From Fistulifera solaris (lineage: Eukaryota; Bacillariophyta; Bacillariophyceae; Naviculales; Stauroneidaceae): a stretch of 64,000 nt of DNA. This document shows positions 28,877 to 41,020 of the stretch, piece by piece. The notes under the pieces are model-generated. The model worked only from the letters and a program-made list of their open reading frames with translations. It ran no database searches and had not been told where the DNA came from. The stretch covers positions 310,001 through 374,000 of the forward strand of contig AP026133.1 of assembly GCA_030295235.1 (NCBI GenBank), in the 5' to 3' direction. Within the stretch, counting starts at the first letter, position 1; every line of letters begins with the position of its first letter. A program made the translations under genes and the position numbers.

Positions 28877-30693
28877 ATGAGCAGTAATACTCACATTGAC
28901 AACAACGACGACGGACGCCATCGCACGGCCTCGTCTCTTGATTCCATGACTCTTCTACAAATCAGTGATGATGCTATTAAGGAAACCGTGGCGGAAGACC
29001 TCGACGCGATCCCCAAGGCCAAGCTCTTGGTCATGACCGACACGGATAAATTGCACGACGGCTCACCGGAGGATGGACTTTTAGTTGATTTCGAGCACGA
29101 TCTGGACTTTGAGAACTCGGTAGATCACGGCTCTCTTAAAGTAGGCGAATGGGGATGCAAGAAGTTTTATTCGGATTACATCAAGGAAGGTCTCGCCTAT
29201 AAGGCAAAAAGGAAGGAAAAGAACCACACAAAGATGTTGTGATGCTATTTGAATCGCCGTCGACATCGACGACTGAGTCATCTTTCCATAATCCCACGAA
29301 ATACCGATTTCATGATTGGCCACCGCCCAAGTCGACCTTGTCGAAAGCCGTCCTCGGTCCTTGCCGGTATGGTTCTATGAATGGGAGTGCTTATCCTGTA
29401 TTCCTTCGAGCCGGAGCGGCGACTCCTGGACTCATGGAACATTGGGCTGAAACTATTCCGAATTATTGCCCTCCGACATGGGCTTCGAAAATTGAAATTG
29501 AAAAGGATTGTACGTGTTGTCCTTCTTTCGCGCTCATTGATAAAGTTCTTTGCTCTCACTCTGTCTTGATTGTTCAAATAAATAGTGGTGTACTCGTATC
29601 TCCCAGTGGAAGCTTTTGAAGCGGAAAATGCTGCAGGTCAAGTCAATGCCCCCGCGATTCATTATCATCTGGCAGGGAAAGGTACGTAAAATATATTTTC
29701 TGTCGTCGTTACGTCGGTATAACTCCTTCTTGATCTTACCTATGCTGTTGGAATCTAACAGATGCTATTCATATGATGACGACCAAGGTAAGCTGAGACG
29801 GGTCTTTGCGTCGGTGATCATGAAAGAAGCAGCAGTCAACTCACAATCTCCTCGTTCAATGTTTTCTACATAGACGACAAAACTACTCCCAGACACTCAC
29901 ACCATCCGTCCATGCGTCGTCAAAACAACCCATTCAATGGGTTCCAAGGGTATTTTTATCATCCACAATGACGAAGATGAGAAAGAATTTGAGCAGTTTT
30001 TGCGCGATTCGGGCAATCCCACCTTTGTCATTGTCGATTTCGTCGATATCGCACGCAATGTGGCGTGCCATTTTTCATGCACCCTGACGGTCGCGTCGTA
30101 TGGTTTGGTAGTAACGAAAATCATCGCGATGCGGATGGGCGGTTCAGCAGTGACTCGTACTTGTTGTTGGAGCATCAGGAGAAACTGAAGGAAATGCAAC
30201 TTCCGTTTGTCGAGGAGGTGGTCCGTTATTGTCAAGCTCTTGGTTTTTGGGGCTTTTGTGGCATTGATGTATTGTTTGATTCAAAAGGCTTGGGGTATCT
30301 GGTTGGTACGTGTTGGCTTGTCTGATAATATTTTTTCATCGATTTGCAATATACTGACGTGCTTTCGCTTCTGTAGATATCAATCCTCGCGTCACGGGGT
30401 CGTGTCCTGCCTTGATGACTCTGAAACTACTTTCAAAGAAATACAACTACCAAGTTGGACTCTTCCGTCGATCCGGTGACATCAATTATTACGGAAGTGC
30501 TGCGCAACTCTTCGAAGAAGTGCGGGAACACAACAAAGCGAATGAAGGAAAGAACACTGTCGTCGTTCATAGTTTGTTTGAAGCCGAACCGAACGCACGT
30601 TGTCGCGTCAACCTTGGTGTTTACGGAAACAGTCTCGAGGAGTGTAAGAATATTCTGAACCGATTCGCGCAGCCCGCGAAAAAGGCCAAGTAA
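28877..30693 (+). CDS. ATP-grasp enzyme of unknown substrate, five exons, two frame breaks
   Basis: Exons 28877-29509, 29586-29681, 29762-29787, 29874-30305 and 30377-30693, with introns of 76, 80, 86 and 71 nt, all with GTACGT or GTAAGC donors. Frame changes remain inside exon 1 at the A5 run 29206-29210 and inside exon 4 at the T5 run 30071-30075; one extra base in each gives a continuous frame. The C-terminal half is an ATP-grasp domain: RPCVVKTTHSMGSKGIFII is the nucleotide-binding lid, GFCGIDVLFDSKGLGYLVDI and NPRVTGSCPALMT form the metal-binding end with Glu/Asp-x-Asn-Pro-Arg. Such enzymes join a carboxylate to an amine through an acyl phosphate. No known subfamily could be named; exon 3 is only 26 nt. 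No leader is seen. Confidence 0.75.
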
Positions 30694-30872
30694 AACATAG
30701 CACTCGAACGGCCGTTCACATGGCACGGTGTCCATCTGATTATAATTTCTAGATTTGACAGTCAGTAATCTTTTTAATCGTCTTAATATCCGCTAGTGTA
30801 GTGTTTGAGGGAGGCCGCAGATTGCAAGTATTATTTCGGATCAAAACATTACCTCTGGAAAAATTAATTCGG

Positions 30873-33800
30873 TTAGGCAAACAGCAATTTGACCTTACAC
30901 CTTGCAATCATTTGCTTTAAGCGACATATCAGGCTTCGGTCCTGGTTCTTCAAGTTCTGGTATCGGTTCTTTTCAAGCCACAGTTTGAGCTCTTTGATCG
31001 CTCGTTCTAATACAAGGTCACGACCATCGTATGATGTTCGAGGATTGTTGTCAATCTCTATGTCGGGAGTAACGCCCTGCTGCTCGATGCCACCACCCCA
31101 TCCAAACTTTGAGTTGAAAATCCCTATTTCAGGCGCAGAGGCGATTCCCCCATCAACTAGTCTATTGTCCGAAGATAGCCATATACCGCCGCCCCAGGTT
31201 CGTGTACCGATTAGGCGTCCAAGACCAAGTTCAGATATTCCTCGCGAGACACCTTCGCCATCGCTTGAGGTGTGCTCATCAATCAAAACAACAACATGAC
31301 CGCGGAATGCATATTGCATATTCCAATCCAAATCTCCCTTTCTTACTCCAACTCTATCACCCCAGTACATCCAAGCGCGTCTTTGTAAAAAGCTTATTAT
31401 CCATGAGTCAATGTTTCCTCCATGATTACCTCTCACATCGATTATCAAACCTTCTTTATCGTAATCTGGAAAGACTCCTCTCGCAAAGGCATCCTCATCG
31501 TCTCTGCCCATTGCTCGCATGTGAAGATACCCGACACTAAACCCAGCTTGTCTAGCCAATTCCTTGGCTTTTTCACGAGTTCTACTTTCCCAAGCTGTAT
31601 ACCTAAGGTTTGCTGCTGATGCCGCTGTGATGGGAACTGTCACTATCACCTCCGGTATTGCTGCTTTACTGGTGGAATTAGCGCTGAATGTAGATGATTT
31701 CGACGCGAGTCGTAGGACGTCTAGTCGGACGCTTCGGCCAGCCATTCCTCTCAATAAACTGTGTATATCTGGAACATTCATCACACTTTCGCCGTTGATT
31801 CCAACAATAACATCTCCGGCGGCCAAACCACGTTGACCTGAAGGGCGAAGAGCTTGATCACTCAGCGGAGAATACATAGGAGTACCATCCACGAGGTTAA
31901 AGTCTGGATCACGGAGTGGAATCTCGGTGATCATGTAACCTTTCCATTCTGGACTGCGTCTCAAGGTCGCCCCAAGACTTGCAGGTTGCAGCATCGCGAG
32001 CATATTTACATCGCCATTAAAGGGCAAGTTATACTCGCCTCCGTATACAAAAACGTGGAGAGCACTTAGTTCAGCAGCCATCTGTGCGAGAACGTCGTCG
32101 AGCTCTTCTCGCTTGCCGCATCGCTTCACCAAGCCTTGATATCGTTCGTAAACTTCAGGCCAGTTTACTTTGTGCATGTCGACGTCGTAAAAGTAATCGC
32201 GAAGCATTCGCCATGCGTCCGCAAAAAGCTGGTGGTACTCTAAAACGGGCCATACTGACAGGGCGAGGTTATCAGCATCTACAAAATTCTTGCCAAAGCT
32301 GACAGCAGCATCGGCGATGAACGTAGCCAATGAAATGGCTGTATTTGGAATGACCCGAAGAGACAAATTGTTTGTCTTATCTGGCACAAGCACGAAAATG
32401 TATTGTCGATTAGTACTCTCTCCACACATGAACAACTGAGACGTCAAAGGGACTTCTGTGATTTTGTCTGATGGAAAGGCAGCTGCAGAGAAAAGCTTGA
32501 CATAAAGAGACATTTGAACAAGATTTGCCAAAAGGAGGCTACCGTCATCGCTTGTCTGAGCTACGATTGAGACGTAATTTGCTTTTGGAATGTTTGGGAT
32601 GCGGTAAGCCGTCCTGGCAAAGTGAAGCCCGCGTTCGCCAAAGTCAATTTCCATATCAACGAGGGCGGCGGGCAACGCCTGAGTATTGTTGATAGCAGGT
32701 GTGTCGTCAGTGCCCACCTTAATCGCTTTGTCGGCCTTTGACACATTCGAGGCTTCTAGATATCGCTCGAGAGTTTCAAAAGTGTTTCGCGATAGGCGAC
32801 GATCTCGTAGCGCGCGCTTCATTTGATCAGAGCTCTCGCGCAACATCCGATTCTCAACTTCGAGTACAGGTAGAGCCATTTCCATAAGCTTCTTTTCGAG
32901 CTTGTCAAATTCATCGCTAAATATTTCCAGTGCTCCCTCCCCAGGAAAACGCCCAAGCAAAGGGCTGCCATCTGTCGAAGTAGGTAGTAACGGAAGGGCG
33001 TACACAGAACTTCTTTTCTCAAATTGTGGCATTGGCACTCGAGATCCCCAGGGACTGTAAACATCGGAAACAATGTCTCTATCAGTGAGGAAATATAATG
33101 TTGTTGCGACATCATCCGGCAAAGGAAGATGAATCGACGTTGCAATTGTCGTGAGGTAACGATGAACGAAAATATCCGACGTGGATTTGCCCCAATACGC
33201 CCCGACAGAGTTAAAGCGACTCGGCGTAGCCTGAACGACGCGCCCAATTTCCACGTCCGTGACATTGTCTCTATCTCTTCCGGGATCACCACAGTCAACG
33301 ATCGAGATGATTGCGAATTGGTTGCGAGCTGAATGGTTGATGGCTAAATATCTTCCACCAGGACTAAATCGAAGCTCCGCTACGTTGCCGTTCAAAGGTT
33401 CACCCAATTCATTGTCAGCCGGTAGCACCTGGTAGTAGTTTTTACGAGGCTTAACTTTGCCGATCGGAATGTTCATTACACATATTCGACCATCCTTGTC
33501 GGTCCATGCCATACGTCGACCACAAGGGCTAACCACGACATCCCGAACAGAGCCTAGTCCGCCGTCTTTGGTACTTCCACCACTTACATGCCCACCGAGG
33601 AAGGGTGTGGGTAGTCTTTCGGGGTCCGAGAAACTGGTAACGATGGTCCCATCGCTTTGCTGCAGAGGAAGCAGATAAAAAGCATGTTCTGCCGTAGGGC
33701 TTAGAGGATCCGTGGCCAAGACAAGTGCAAGCCTTTCTTTCCTAGATTCTTCATCCGCATTTATGGACGGTACATGAACAGTTTTAAGTATGCGTAGTAT

Positions 33801-35407
33801 ACCTCCTAGTTGCGCTCCTGGCGCTACTCGATAGCGCCTTGCAGGAATGTTTTGTCCAGCACCTTGATAATTCGATGCTGTTTTGTCCAACAATACAGGA
33901 GCTACCCATGCTTGACCACGTAGAGTCATCAAAGCAGATGTCGTTCCAAATGAAGTATCAAAAACGTCAACACCAGTGAGATGTTTCAATAAGTTGACAG
34001 GAATAAGACGTTCCTGTTGCTCATGAAAATCCGAAGCAACGTGTATTGGAAGTACTTCCGGAATATCGAAAGGCTTCTTTTGTGACTGAATCGGTCCAGA
34101 ATTTGAGCCGACGACAAATAATGCAAATCAGCCCCTATTCTTAAGATGACGGAGCCACTGGTGTCCGCAGCGAATTCGCGAACTGATTTTCCACCAAACT
34201 GACATGAAACAGAAGTGAGAGGTATCGGCTTTGCCAGAAGGGGTCCGCCTTCTTGATAAAGATCCTTTTCAGAAGGCAGTGGCATGGCCCAGAGGTTCAT
34301 AGAAGTAGACGTCCACGAGCCATCGAAACTGTCTTTTACACTACGATCGCTTAAAAATAAAAGAAATCGATTCTTCTCTCCATCTTGAATAATCGATGGT
34401 TCTTTGCTCGTTCCGTTGTAATTGGAAGTGATCGGCACCGCTAGGTCGTGTCCATTGCAATAGGCCCACAAAGACTCGGCAGTTCCACCCACATAGCGTA
34501 CCGTGTTCGATGTTTGGCGAAATCGCGTAAAGAAGATGCATTCTTCATGAAACGCCGCATTTAACGCTTGCGACAAGGGAATTGGTTCAATCTGCAAGAC
34601 CGTTTTCTGGGAATCACGCCCTTGCATCAATGTCATTTCGTACAATCGAATATCCGGAAGACTTACTTCAATGGAGGTAGAGGCAAAGACCAAGGTCGTC
34701 CCATCTGCACCCCAACCCGCAATATCGTACACCCCCGTTTCCCAAAACGTCAATCGCTGTGCCGGAGCCTTTTGGGCTATATCGATGACATAAACATCTC
34801 TATTTCCTTGATACGTCGCCGTGTACGCGATGAGATTTGGAAATTTCGGATTGATTTTAGGAGAGAGTACGTTTCCCACCGTGGTGGTCAATTTCATGGC
34901 CGTCATGGGTGTCCCGGGTTGCAAGCGCGTATAATACAAATCACCTTCGGAGACAAAGACGAGTGCGTCGCCAACCAAATCTGGTTCGCGGAGATATCCA
35001 GTCGCTCCGGTTACAACTCCAGGAATACTGGGTGGAAGGAAAGGACTACCTCTGTTCTTCACGGTCAGATTGAAAGGATCCCAAACGACATCCAACAAGG
35101 AGGCATCGTACTCTACTGGCGGCCGCGGTCGAGTCGTCGTTGTGGCTGTTGGAGTGCTCAAAGATGGATTCACCAATGATTTCGTCACGGGTGAAAACCA
35201 TACGAAATAAAGGGCAATCGCGGCTCCGAGAATGACAATGCTTAGTCCTAGATAGTGCATCCAACTGGTTGTCGAGCAAACACCACGTCGTGAACGTCGT
35301 CGATTCGAACGTGGGACGGATTCTTGCCGCTTTTCGCGAGCGTCTTCTTCTTCTTCTTCCGTCGGAACATCTTCATAATGGATCGACATGGTTTGATAAC
35401 TCTTCAT
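30873..35407 (-). CDS. Tricorn-type protease (S41), membrane-anchored, one frame break
   Basis: About 1510 residues from the ATG at 35407. The frame changes at a T4 run on the plus strand (34078-34081); one more base joins HYLSSAQILDRFSHK to PFDIPEVLPIHVASDFHEQQ. The N-terminus is acidic (TEEEEEDAREK), then basic, then one membrane helix at about 51-71 (LGLSIVILGAAIALYFVWF). Two beta-propeller regions follow (for example LREPDLVGDALVFVSEGDLY and FSPGGRYLAINHS), then a PDZ domain (GQRGLAAGDVIVGINGESV) and a C-terminal S41 protease domain with DKEGLIIDVRGNHGGNIDSW and the likely nucleophile in DEHTSSDGEG. Order propeller, propeller, PDZ, S41 is that of archaeal Tricorn, which trims proteasome products. 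A type II membrane anchor is not found in the archaeal enzyme. Length fits one complete protein. Confidence 0.85.
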
Positions 35408-35779
35408 GCAAGGCCTAAAATGACAACATCAACAACCGAGGAGCAACAACGCAAAACAGAAAAATGCTCTCTCGCGTCCCCAAGAGGCAACAGGCAACCG
35501 ATGACTTCTGTACTATTTTGTCCAGTCATTTACGTCGTTACGGCACTCAAGGTAAGCAACGGTTCTTTATGTCGTAGAGCAAATTACAAGCTGATACAAC
35601 CAGCCCTTGTCCGACATTAGCACGATCTGGGAACAAACGCATTTCCCCGTGCTTTTTTGCAAACGAACTCTCGAACGGAGCACACAAAAGATCAATAATT
35701 CATTCCTCTCTGCTGAGAGCCTTTGCCCAGAGACGAAAATAAAGAAAGCCATACTACTTTGTAAAGAGATGACTGATTA

Positions 35780-37318
35780 TTGGACGGAACCGATTTCGCT
35801 AAAGGAGTTGAACGAGGAAAGAATTTGCTTTTGACGCAGCTTCGTGCGACAAAAGGATTCGCCACCGTACAGTTCTATCAACAAACTTGTTCTCCTAGCA
35901 ACGTTCAACAGCTTTTGAAAGATATGAAAGCTCATTTTCTAATTTGTATGGACGACGAAAGTTTCATCATGCCCAAGAAGCTACCACAATCCGTCCCAAA
36001 CGATTCCCTGTATCGACGCGCGGCCGCGAGCATCACGTTGGAAACCAAGTCGGTGTACGTTTACGGGACACAAAACAAGAGCGTAGCGCAGGTACTAGCG
36101 GAACTTTTATGCTGCAACGACGAAGAAACGGAATAAGTCAAATTGGGGATTAGCTACAATCGTTCCGTCGACCCTAAGGTTCCTACCACCTTTTGACGAC
36201 GCCCTTTCTCACCCAGTACATCGAAGCAAATCCTCAACGACGACTCTTTCTCGGCCGCGGGGGTCATCTTTCCAATGCTGAGTCAATTGTGCTAGCTTCG
36301 CATCCGGTCCCCTTGGATGTATCCTTGGAGTGCACCTTTGAAGACAAAGGACAAGTGTTCATTGAAACACTCGCGCGACGAACAAGTTACTTTGGCACAT
36401 TGACACTACACAGTTTCTGCTTTGACAAGTACTTCTCGTTCAGCAGTTTCTTCTTCTTTGTTCCGGCCGTCCTGAAGACGGTGTCTCAAGTGACGCTCTG
36501 CATGGCGGATCGGTTTTTGCGCAGATTTCAGTTTACGCAACCACTGTCTTCACTGGCGCGCAAAGTGGAGTACGAAGTAGCTGGTCATTTTGATTTGGAT
36601 GCGACAGAAGGCGTTCAGGTCAACGCCCCTGCGGTCACTTTGGTGTTTGAAGATATACCATCCCGCTTTCATACCCAGTTTCTGCGCAGCAGCGAAAATC
36701 TACGGGAAATGGGAGTGATCTACCATGCCGCGAAAGCACCTTCTCCGGCACAACGAATCCAGCTTCTACAAGCCATCGCGACGAACCTCGACTTGCAGCG
36801 ACTCGAGCTGGGATGCTTCAGTATTCTCGACACAGTTTGGGAAGCGCTATTGGAGATTATTGCTTCGCATCCGAGCCTTCAAAGTGTGGTGTTTTGGATT
36901 CGTCATCAACCGGATTACTGGGGTAAAAATGAACCGGATCTTTATGCGTTGGGAGAATTTGGTTCCGTTTATGAAAGAAAACACGCACTTAGATATTTCT
37001 TTCAAATGTCGCGGCGGCAAGTGGAAGCGCGTCATGGGGAAAGTAAATGCCATGGTCGAGCCAGTCCGCCACAAGATCCGTGCGGAAAGTCTCATTCACA
37101 TATCCTCCGATGCCCGACCGGCCGTCTTCGGAGCAGCTTTATTCCATTGGGCCAGCGGTGAATTCAACAAGATCAGTCCTCTGTTGAGCGAGCATATAGA
37201 TATTCTTTGCTGTTTGGTGAATGATTCTTTGCCTTTCATGGCGCTTCCAATGAAAGAACCTGCCCACAACGATGACGCTTCTGAAGAGCGTGTTCCGAAA
37301 CGCCGAAAGAGCTCTTGA
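35780..37318 (+). CDS. Leucine-rich-repeat-like hypothetical protein, several frame breaks, start uncertain
   Basis: Coding signal runs from about 35780 to 37318 through three frames. Likely one-base breaks are at T4 36191-36194 and A4 36978-36981; an in-frame TAA at 36134-36136 is not explained. Upstream, open frames from 35420 or 35464 with a donor at 35552 could be a first exon, but they would begin 13-57 bp from the divergent Tricorn start. The middle has repeated short units such as ANPQRRLFLGRGGHL, FLRSSENLREMGVIYHAA and LDLQRLELGCFSILDTVWEA, with the Leu spacing of diatom leucine-rich repeats. The C-terminus ends in a basic KRRKSS. It may be intact apart from sequencing error, or a decaying copy. 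No catalytic residues are seen. Confidence 0.5.
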
Positions 37319-38246
37319 ACCTCGAACCCATGATTTCTGTCAGACTTTCTTTCCAGTTGATAAATTAGATAATTAGTTCCATAATCAACCACTATCTATG
37401 CTGTAGAATCCATCAAGCAGCCGCAGAAGCGATGCGATTAAATTTCGACGAGACTCCTATGGAAAATTACTCGATGTGATTCAAATCAGCCGGTCCATAT
37501 CATACCCTTTAAGATGATCACATCCTTTGCCGGTATCTAAAGCTGAATCATCAGAAACTGAATTGCCTCGGTCCTTTTTGATGTAAAAGCCAGTGAAGTT
37601 AATTTTTACAGTCAGTTCGGATTGTCGACTTCGCAAAAGACCATCTATCTATACCTAATGCATGGTCAAAAGGTCCCAAGTCAAACCGATCTGCATCGAT
37701 TGGCAACTTTAGTCTTGTTCATGCAGGAGCACATTCGTTTGAATCTTCTGTTCAAAACAGACCGGGAAAATAGGCCTGTATAAGAAAGCAAAGGTTGTCG
37801 TCAAACCGGTCCTTCGGTGCCGTTTTGACAAAGTGGGCTCGTAGCAGCGCCACCAAGACCGGACTTCTGATAAGCGAGATTGCGGATATTTTCTCCTCTT
37901 TGATTAATCAGACCTCGGCTTTCCTGTCTCGAACAAGGCACCTCCCGAACGATGTTTTCCACGCCAACGTCATTCTGCCATGCCCCGAAACGACGATAAA
38001 CCTCTCTTAGCTCGACCCGTAATTTACATTCGTTGTTGTTCCCAGAACGTTGACCTTCAAGTATTTAGTGTAATGATGAACCTCATCAGTCAGATGTGAG
38101 TAGAATGCAAACGGAAGACGGAAGAACTGATCGTGCCGAAGAAGCTGCTACTGTAGAAGCCTTGCGTTCGCAGATTGTTCCCTCCAAAAGCGTAGGCTTT
38201 TTTGTAACACTACATGCCGTTGATTTGAGCATGCCGTCATGTCATG
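37319..38246. other. Gene-free stretch of about 0.9 kb between convergent genes
   Basis: Between the stops of the LRR-like and ankyrin genes. One frame (37795-38010) is open for 71 codons but lacks an ATG and any domain; treated as chance or decayed sequence. No repeat is recognised. Confidence 0.4.
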
Positions 38247-39110
38247 TTACTCCTCACACTTCGGTCGAATGCAAATCCAAGGAAAACCTCGTACAATTTC
38301 GTAAATCATATCAATCGAACGCTCTTGACACGCCATTTGCAACGCAAAATGGTCACTGCATCGAAAGGGATTCGCATCGTGTTGTAATAAGAGACGAACA
38401 TACTCCCTGTAACCATTCCGCACACTCGATTCGAGGGCTGTCACATTGTCTTGGGTAGAATCGATTTTCAAAGAAGGATGTCGCAGCAAGAGTTGCAGAA
38501 TTTGCATACGTTTCGGTTCCGGTCGCCAACCATTGGGATTTTCTTGACAGTTTAAGTGCAACGCCGTATGACCTGCGGCATTGGCGGCATTGACGTCAAT
38601 GTTGGGGCATTGCAGAAGTGTTTCGACAGCCGCGACGCTTTTGTGGACGACCGCAAACAACAATGGCGTGAGACCCAATAACTGTTCGTGGTGATTAATA
38701 TCAGCACCCTATTGAATCAATAAACGAATCAACGAAGGATGGTTCCATGAAACCGCTTCAAAGAGCGGCGTTCGTCCATCGAGATCGGATGCATTCACAT
38801 CGGCATGATGTTGCAACAACAAATGGACCATGGCTAAGTTGCGATCCGTTACAGCATTCATCAAGGAACAACTCGTTCTTTCATTGACATTAACTCCCAT
38901 TTCAATAATAAAAAGACGCGCCATTTCCAAACGACCCGTCAATGTCACAAAATCAAAGGGCGATTGATGTTGCGCAAAGACAGGTTGCTGCAGTAACGCA
39001 GGATAGTCTTGTAAGCAGCGACGGACCGTCAGGACATTGCTGTCGTACAAGGCACACGTGAATTGTTCTCGAATGGATGAGGGAATGATGTCAGTTGATG
39101 GTTGTGGCAT
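38247..39110 (-). CDS. Ankyrin-repeat protein interrupted by a stop codon
   Basis: One reading frame of 288 codons from the ATG at 39110, broken only by TAG at 38711-38709. Both sides are ankyrin repeats: before it DLDGRTPLFEAVSWNHPSLI and RLLIQ; after it GADINHHEQLLGLTPLLFAV and AAGHTALHLNCQ. In the consensus the stop falls where LLIxxGADIN is expected, so a glutamine codon CAG changed to TAG by one substitution is likely. About five to six repeats are present. Ankyrin repeats bind other proteins; nothing shows the partner. It may be a nonsense allele, a pseudogene, or read as a shorter protein of 133 residues. Unlike the other broken genes here, the break is not at a homopolymer. Confidence 0.75.
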
Positions 39111-39191
39111 TCTTCTTGTTGTTGATATCTCTCATGTCTCATGTTGCCTTCAATAATTTAGTTTTGTCGTAAAAAACGGGCTCTGCATTCG

Positions 39192-39213
39192 CACGACTGC
39201 GTTTCAGTCATGG
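39192..39213 (-). repeat. Hairpin repeat
   Basis: Reverse orientation: CATGACTGAAACGCAGTCGTG. An eight-base stem with one G-U pair and a five-base loop. Confidence 0.7.
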
Positions 39214-39374
39214 GTTAAATTATTTTCCACCCAAACTCCTACCCAGGTCTAATTTCCATTTGTGTTGAAAATTTTTATAGCTCATTGTGACTTGAACACA
39301 ACTTAGTTTTTTAAAATTCAACTTTGCAGAGCTCTTCTCATTTGTTGTCGTCTAAAAAGCTCCGCAGATCGCCT

Positions 39375-39420
39375 TGTTCTGATTTTACTATAGTAGCCAC
39401 GACTGCATTCCAGTCATGAG
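39375..39420 (-). repeat. Hairpin repeat with part of second block
   Basis: Reverse orientation: CATGACTGGAATGCAGTCGTGG followed by CTACTATAGTAAAA, so the second block is present but closer than in the long copies. Confidence 0.65.
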
Positions 39421-39575
39421 TCAAAACACTAGCTTTGCCTCCGACGCGACTCACTTTCATTTCAGCCCGTAATATGAAAATCATTGAAAGAGAAAACGTT
39501 AAAAGCGAAAGGTTCAAAAGCAAGTATAAACATGCGCATAATAACGCTTGCTGCCAAAGGAGTTACGTTAGACTT

Positions 39576-39584
39576 TACTCCGTA
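39576..39584 (-). repeat. TACGGAGTA motif (reverse)
   Basis: Copy of the dispersed 9-mer about 180 bp upstream of the GPN3 ATG. Confidence 0.55.
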
Positions 39585-39764
39585 CCATCTAAAAACCGAG
39601 TATCTGATAAAGTGTACGGGTGAGACCGGAGATTGTCGCAGAAGTACTCAAGAGCCACCCACCAATTTTTCCGACAACAATAAACATTCATTTCATCGCA
39701 TCTATCCCCTGCTATTCTCTCTAAAAGCTGAAGAAGCACCATCGTTCACCTTCTTTTTATACAA

Positions 39765-40809
39765 ATGAGCCGCCGTATTGGATGCATTCAAATTGTCATG
39801 GGACCCGCCGGTTCCGGAAAAACAACGTACTGTCAAGCCATGCAACAACATTTCCCGACCGCCCGCATCGCCAATTTGGATCCAGCGGCCGAAGACGATT
39901 CTTTACCCTACGAACCTTCCGTGGATGTTCGCGAACTGATTTCTGTCCCCGAAGTCATGGAAGAATTGCAATTAGGACCGAACGGGGCGTTGTTGTATTG
40001 TATGGAGTATTTGTTGGAGCATTTGGAAGATTGGTTGCGGGATGAATTGGATGCCTTGGAAGATGAAGAAGGTTACTTGATACTGGATTGTCCCGGACAG
40101 ATTGAATTGTATACGCATGTTCCGATTATGCGGCAAATACTCGACAGGATGCAGCAATGGGGGTGAGTCTCTCTTAACTGTGCGTATAGGTGTCCTCACT
40201 ACGGTCGTCGGATGATCCGTATCTGACTCGTGTTGCTTTCCTACATCAAGTTACGGCCCCAGTATGGTGGCGGTCTTTTGTATCGATTCCGCGTTCTGTA
40301 TTGATGCGAGTAAATTCTTGTCCGGTACCTTGTTGTCCTTGTCAGCCATGGTGGCGCTGGAATTGCCGCACGTGACTATTTTAACGAAATGCGATTTAAT
40401 GGACGAACGGGAAGTGGAACGCATCTTGGAATATGGAAGTGCTCAGGCAATTTGGGATCGGGAACAGGATCGTCAAACCTTATTGCGGAGAACGGATTGG
40501 AATTATAATTTGGATGATGTCGTCGTCGTCGTCGACCCTGAACCGAATGCAACGACAGTTAGTCCGGAGGAAAAAGAACGTATTCAATTGTTAGAAGACC
40601 GACGATTGAAACGGGAACGTTTGACGCAATCCATTTCACAAGTACTGGATGATTGGCAAATGGTGAGTTTCGTTCCTCTCAATATCCGTGACGAGGAATC
40701 GTTAGATCATGTCTTTTCCTTGGTGAATCATGCGGTACAATATGGTGAAGACTTGGAAGTCAAGGAGCCGCCTCATGATTTTGACGACGATGATGATGGT
40801 CCCATGTAG
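39765..40809 (+). CDS. GPN3: GPN-loop GTPase 3
   Basis: Two exons, 39765-40162 and 40263-40809, across a 100-nt intron (donor GTGAGT, acceptor CCCCAG) give 314 residues. The P-loop is MGPAGSGKTTYC, the GPN insertion is LGPNGALLYCMEYLLEH, the switch II is LDCPGQIELYTH, and the guanine specificity motif is TKCDLMDE. FKFLSG-like ASKFLSGTLLSLSAM and the C-terminus YGEDLEVKEPPHDF match GPN3 rather than GPN1 or GPN2. GPN3 works with GPN1 to assemble RNA polymerase II and bring it into the nucleus. The segment joined by the intron (QQWG to MVAVFCIDS) is two residues shorter than in human GPN3. It ends in an acidic DDDDD run. Confidence 0.92.
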
Positions 40810-41020
40810 CATCCTGGAGATGTATTATGCCCCTTTTTCTGCTGTTTGCTGCGTCGTAGCTAGATTACGCATTGAGACTACGGACAGTGGTCGTTCTCGA
40901 GAGCAAATTAACAGTAGCACTGCATCCGGTTTCAAAATAATGGCAGATTGCCCTGAACATAGTATTTAATATAATGAAAGAATTCTACCAAAAATTAGCT
41001 TTTCCGGGTAACGATTCTAT

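Larger units (their letters stand above)
39111..39764. other. Intergenic stretch with two hairpin repeats and one TACTCCGTA site
   Basis: About 650 bp between the divergent ankyrin and GPN3 genes. It holds two reverse-oriented hairpin copies (39192-39213 and 39375-39420) and the 9-mer at 39576-39584. No supported gene. Confidence 0.5.

Noticed and set aside
37795-38010. A 71-codon frame in the 37.3-38.2 kb gap
   Set aside because: Starts with TTG, no ATG or domain, and no neighbouring exon could be joined.
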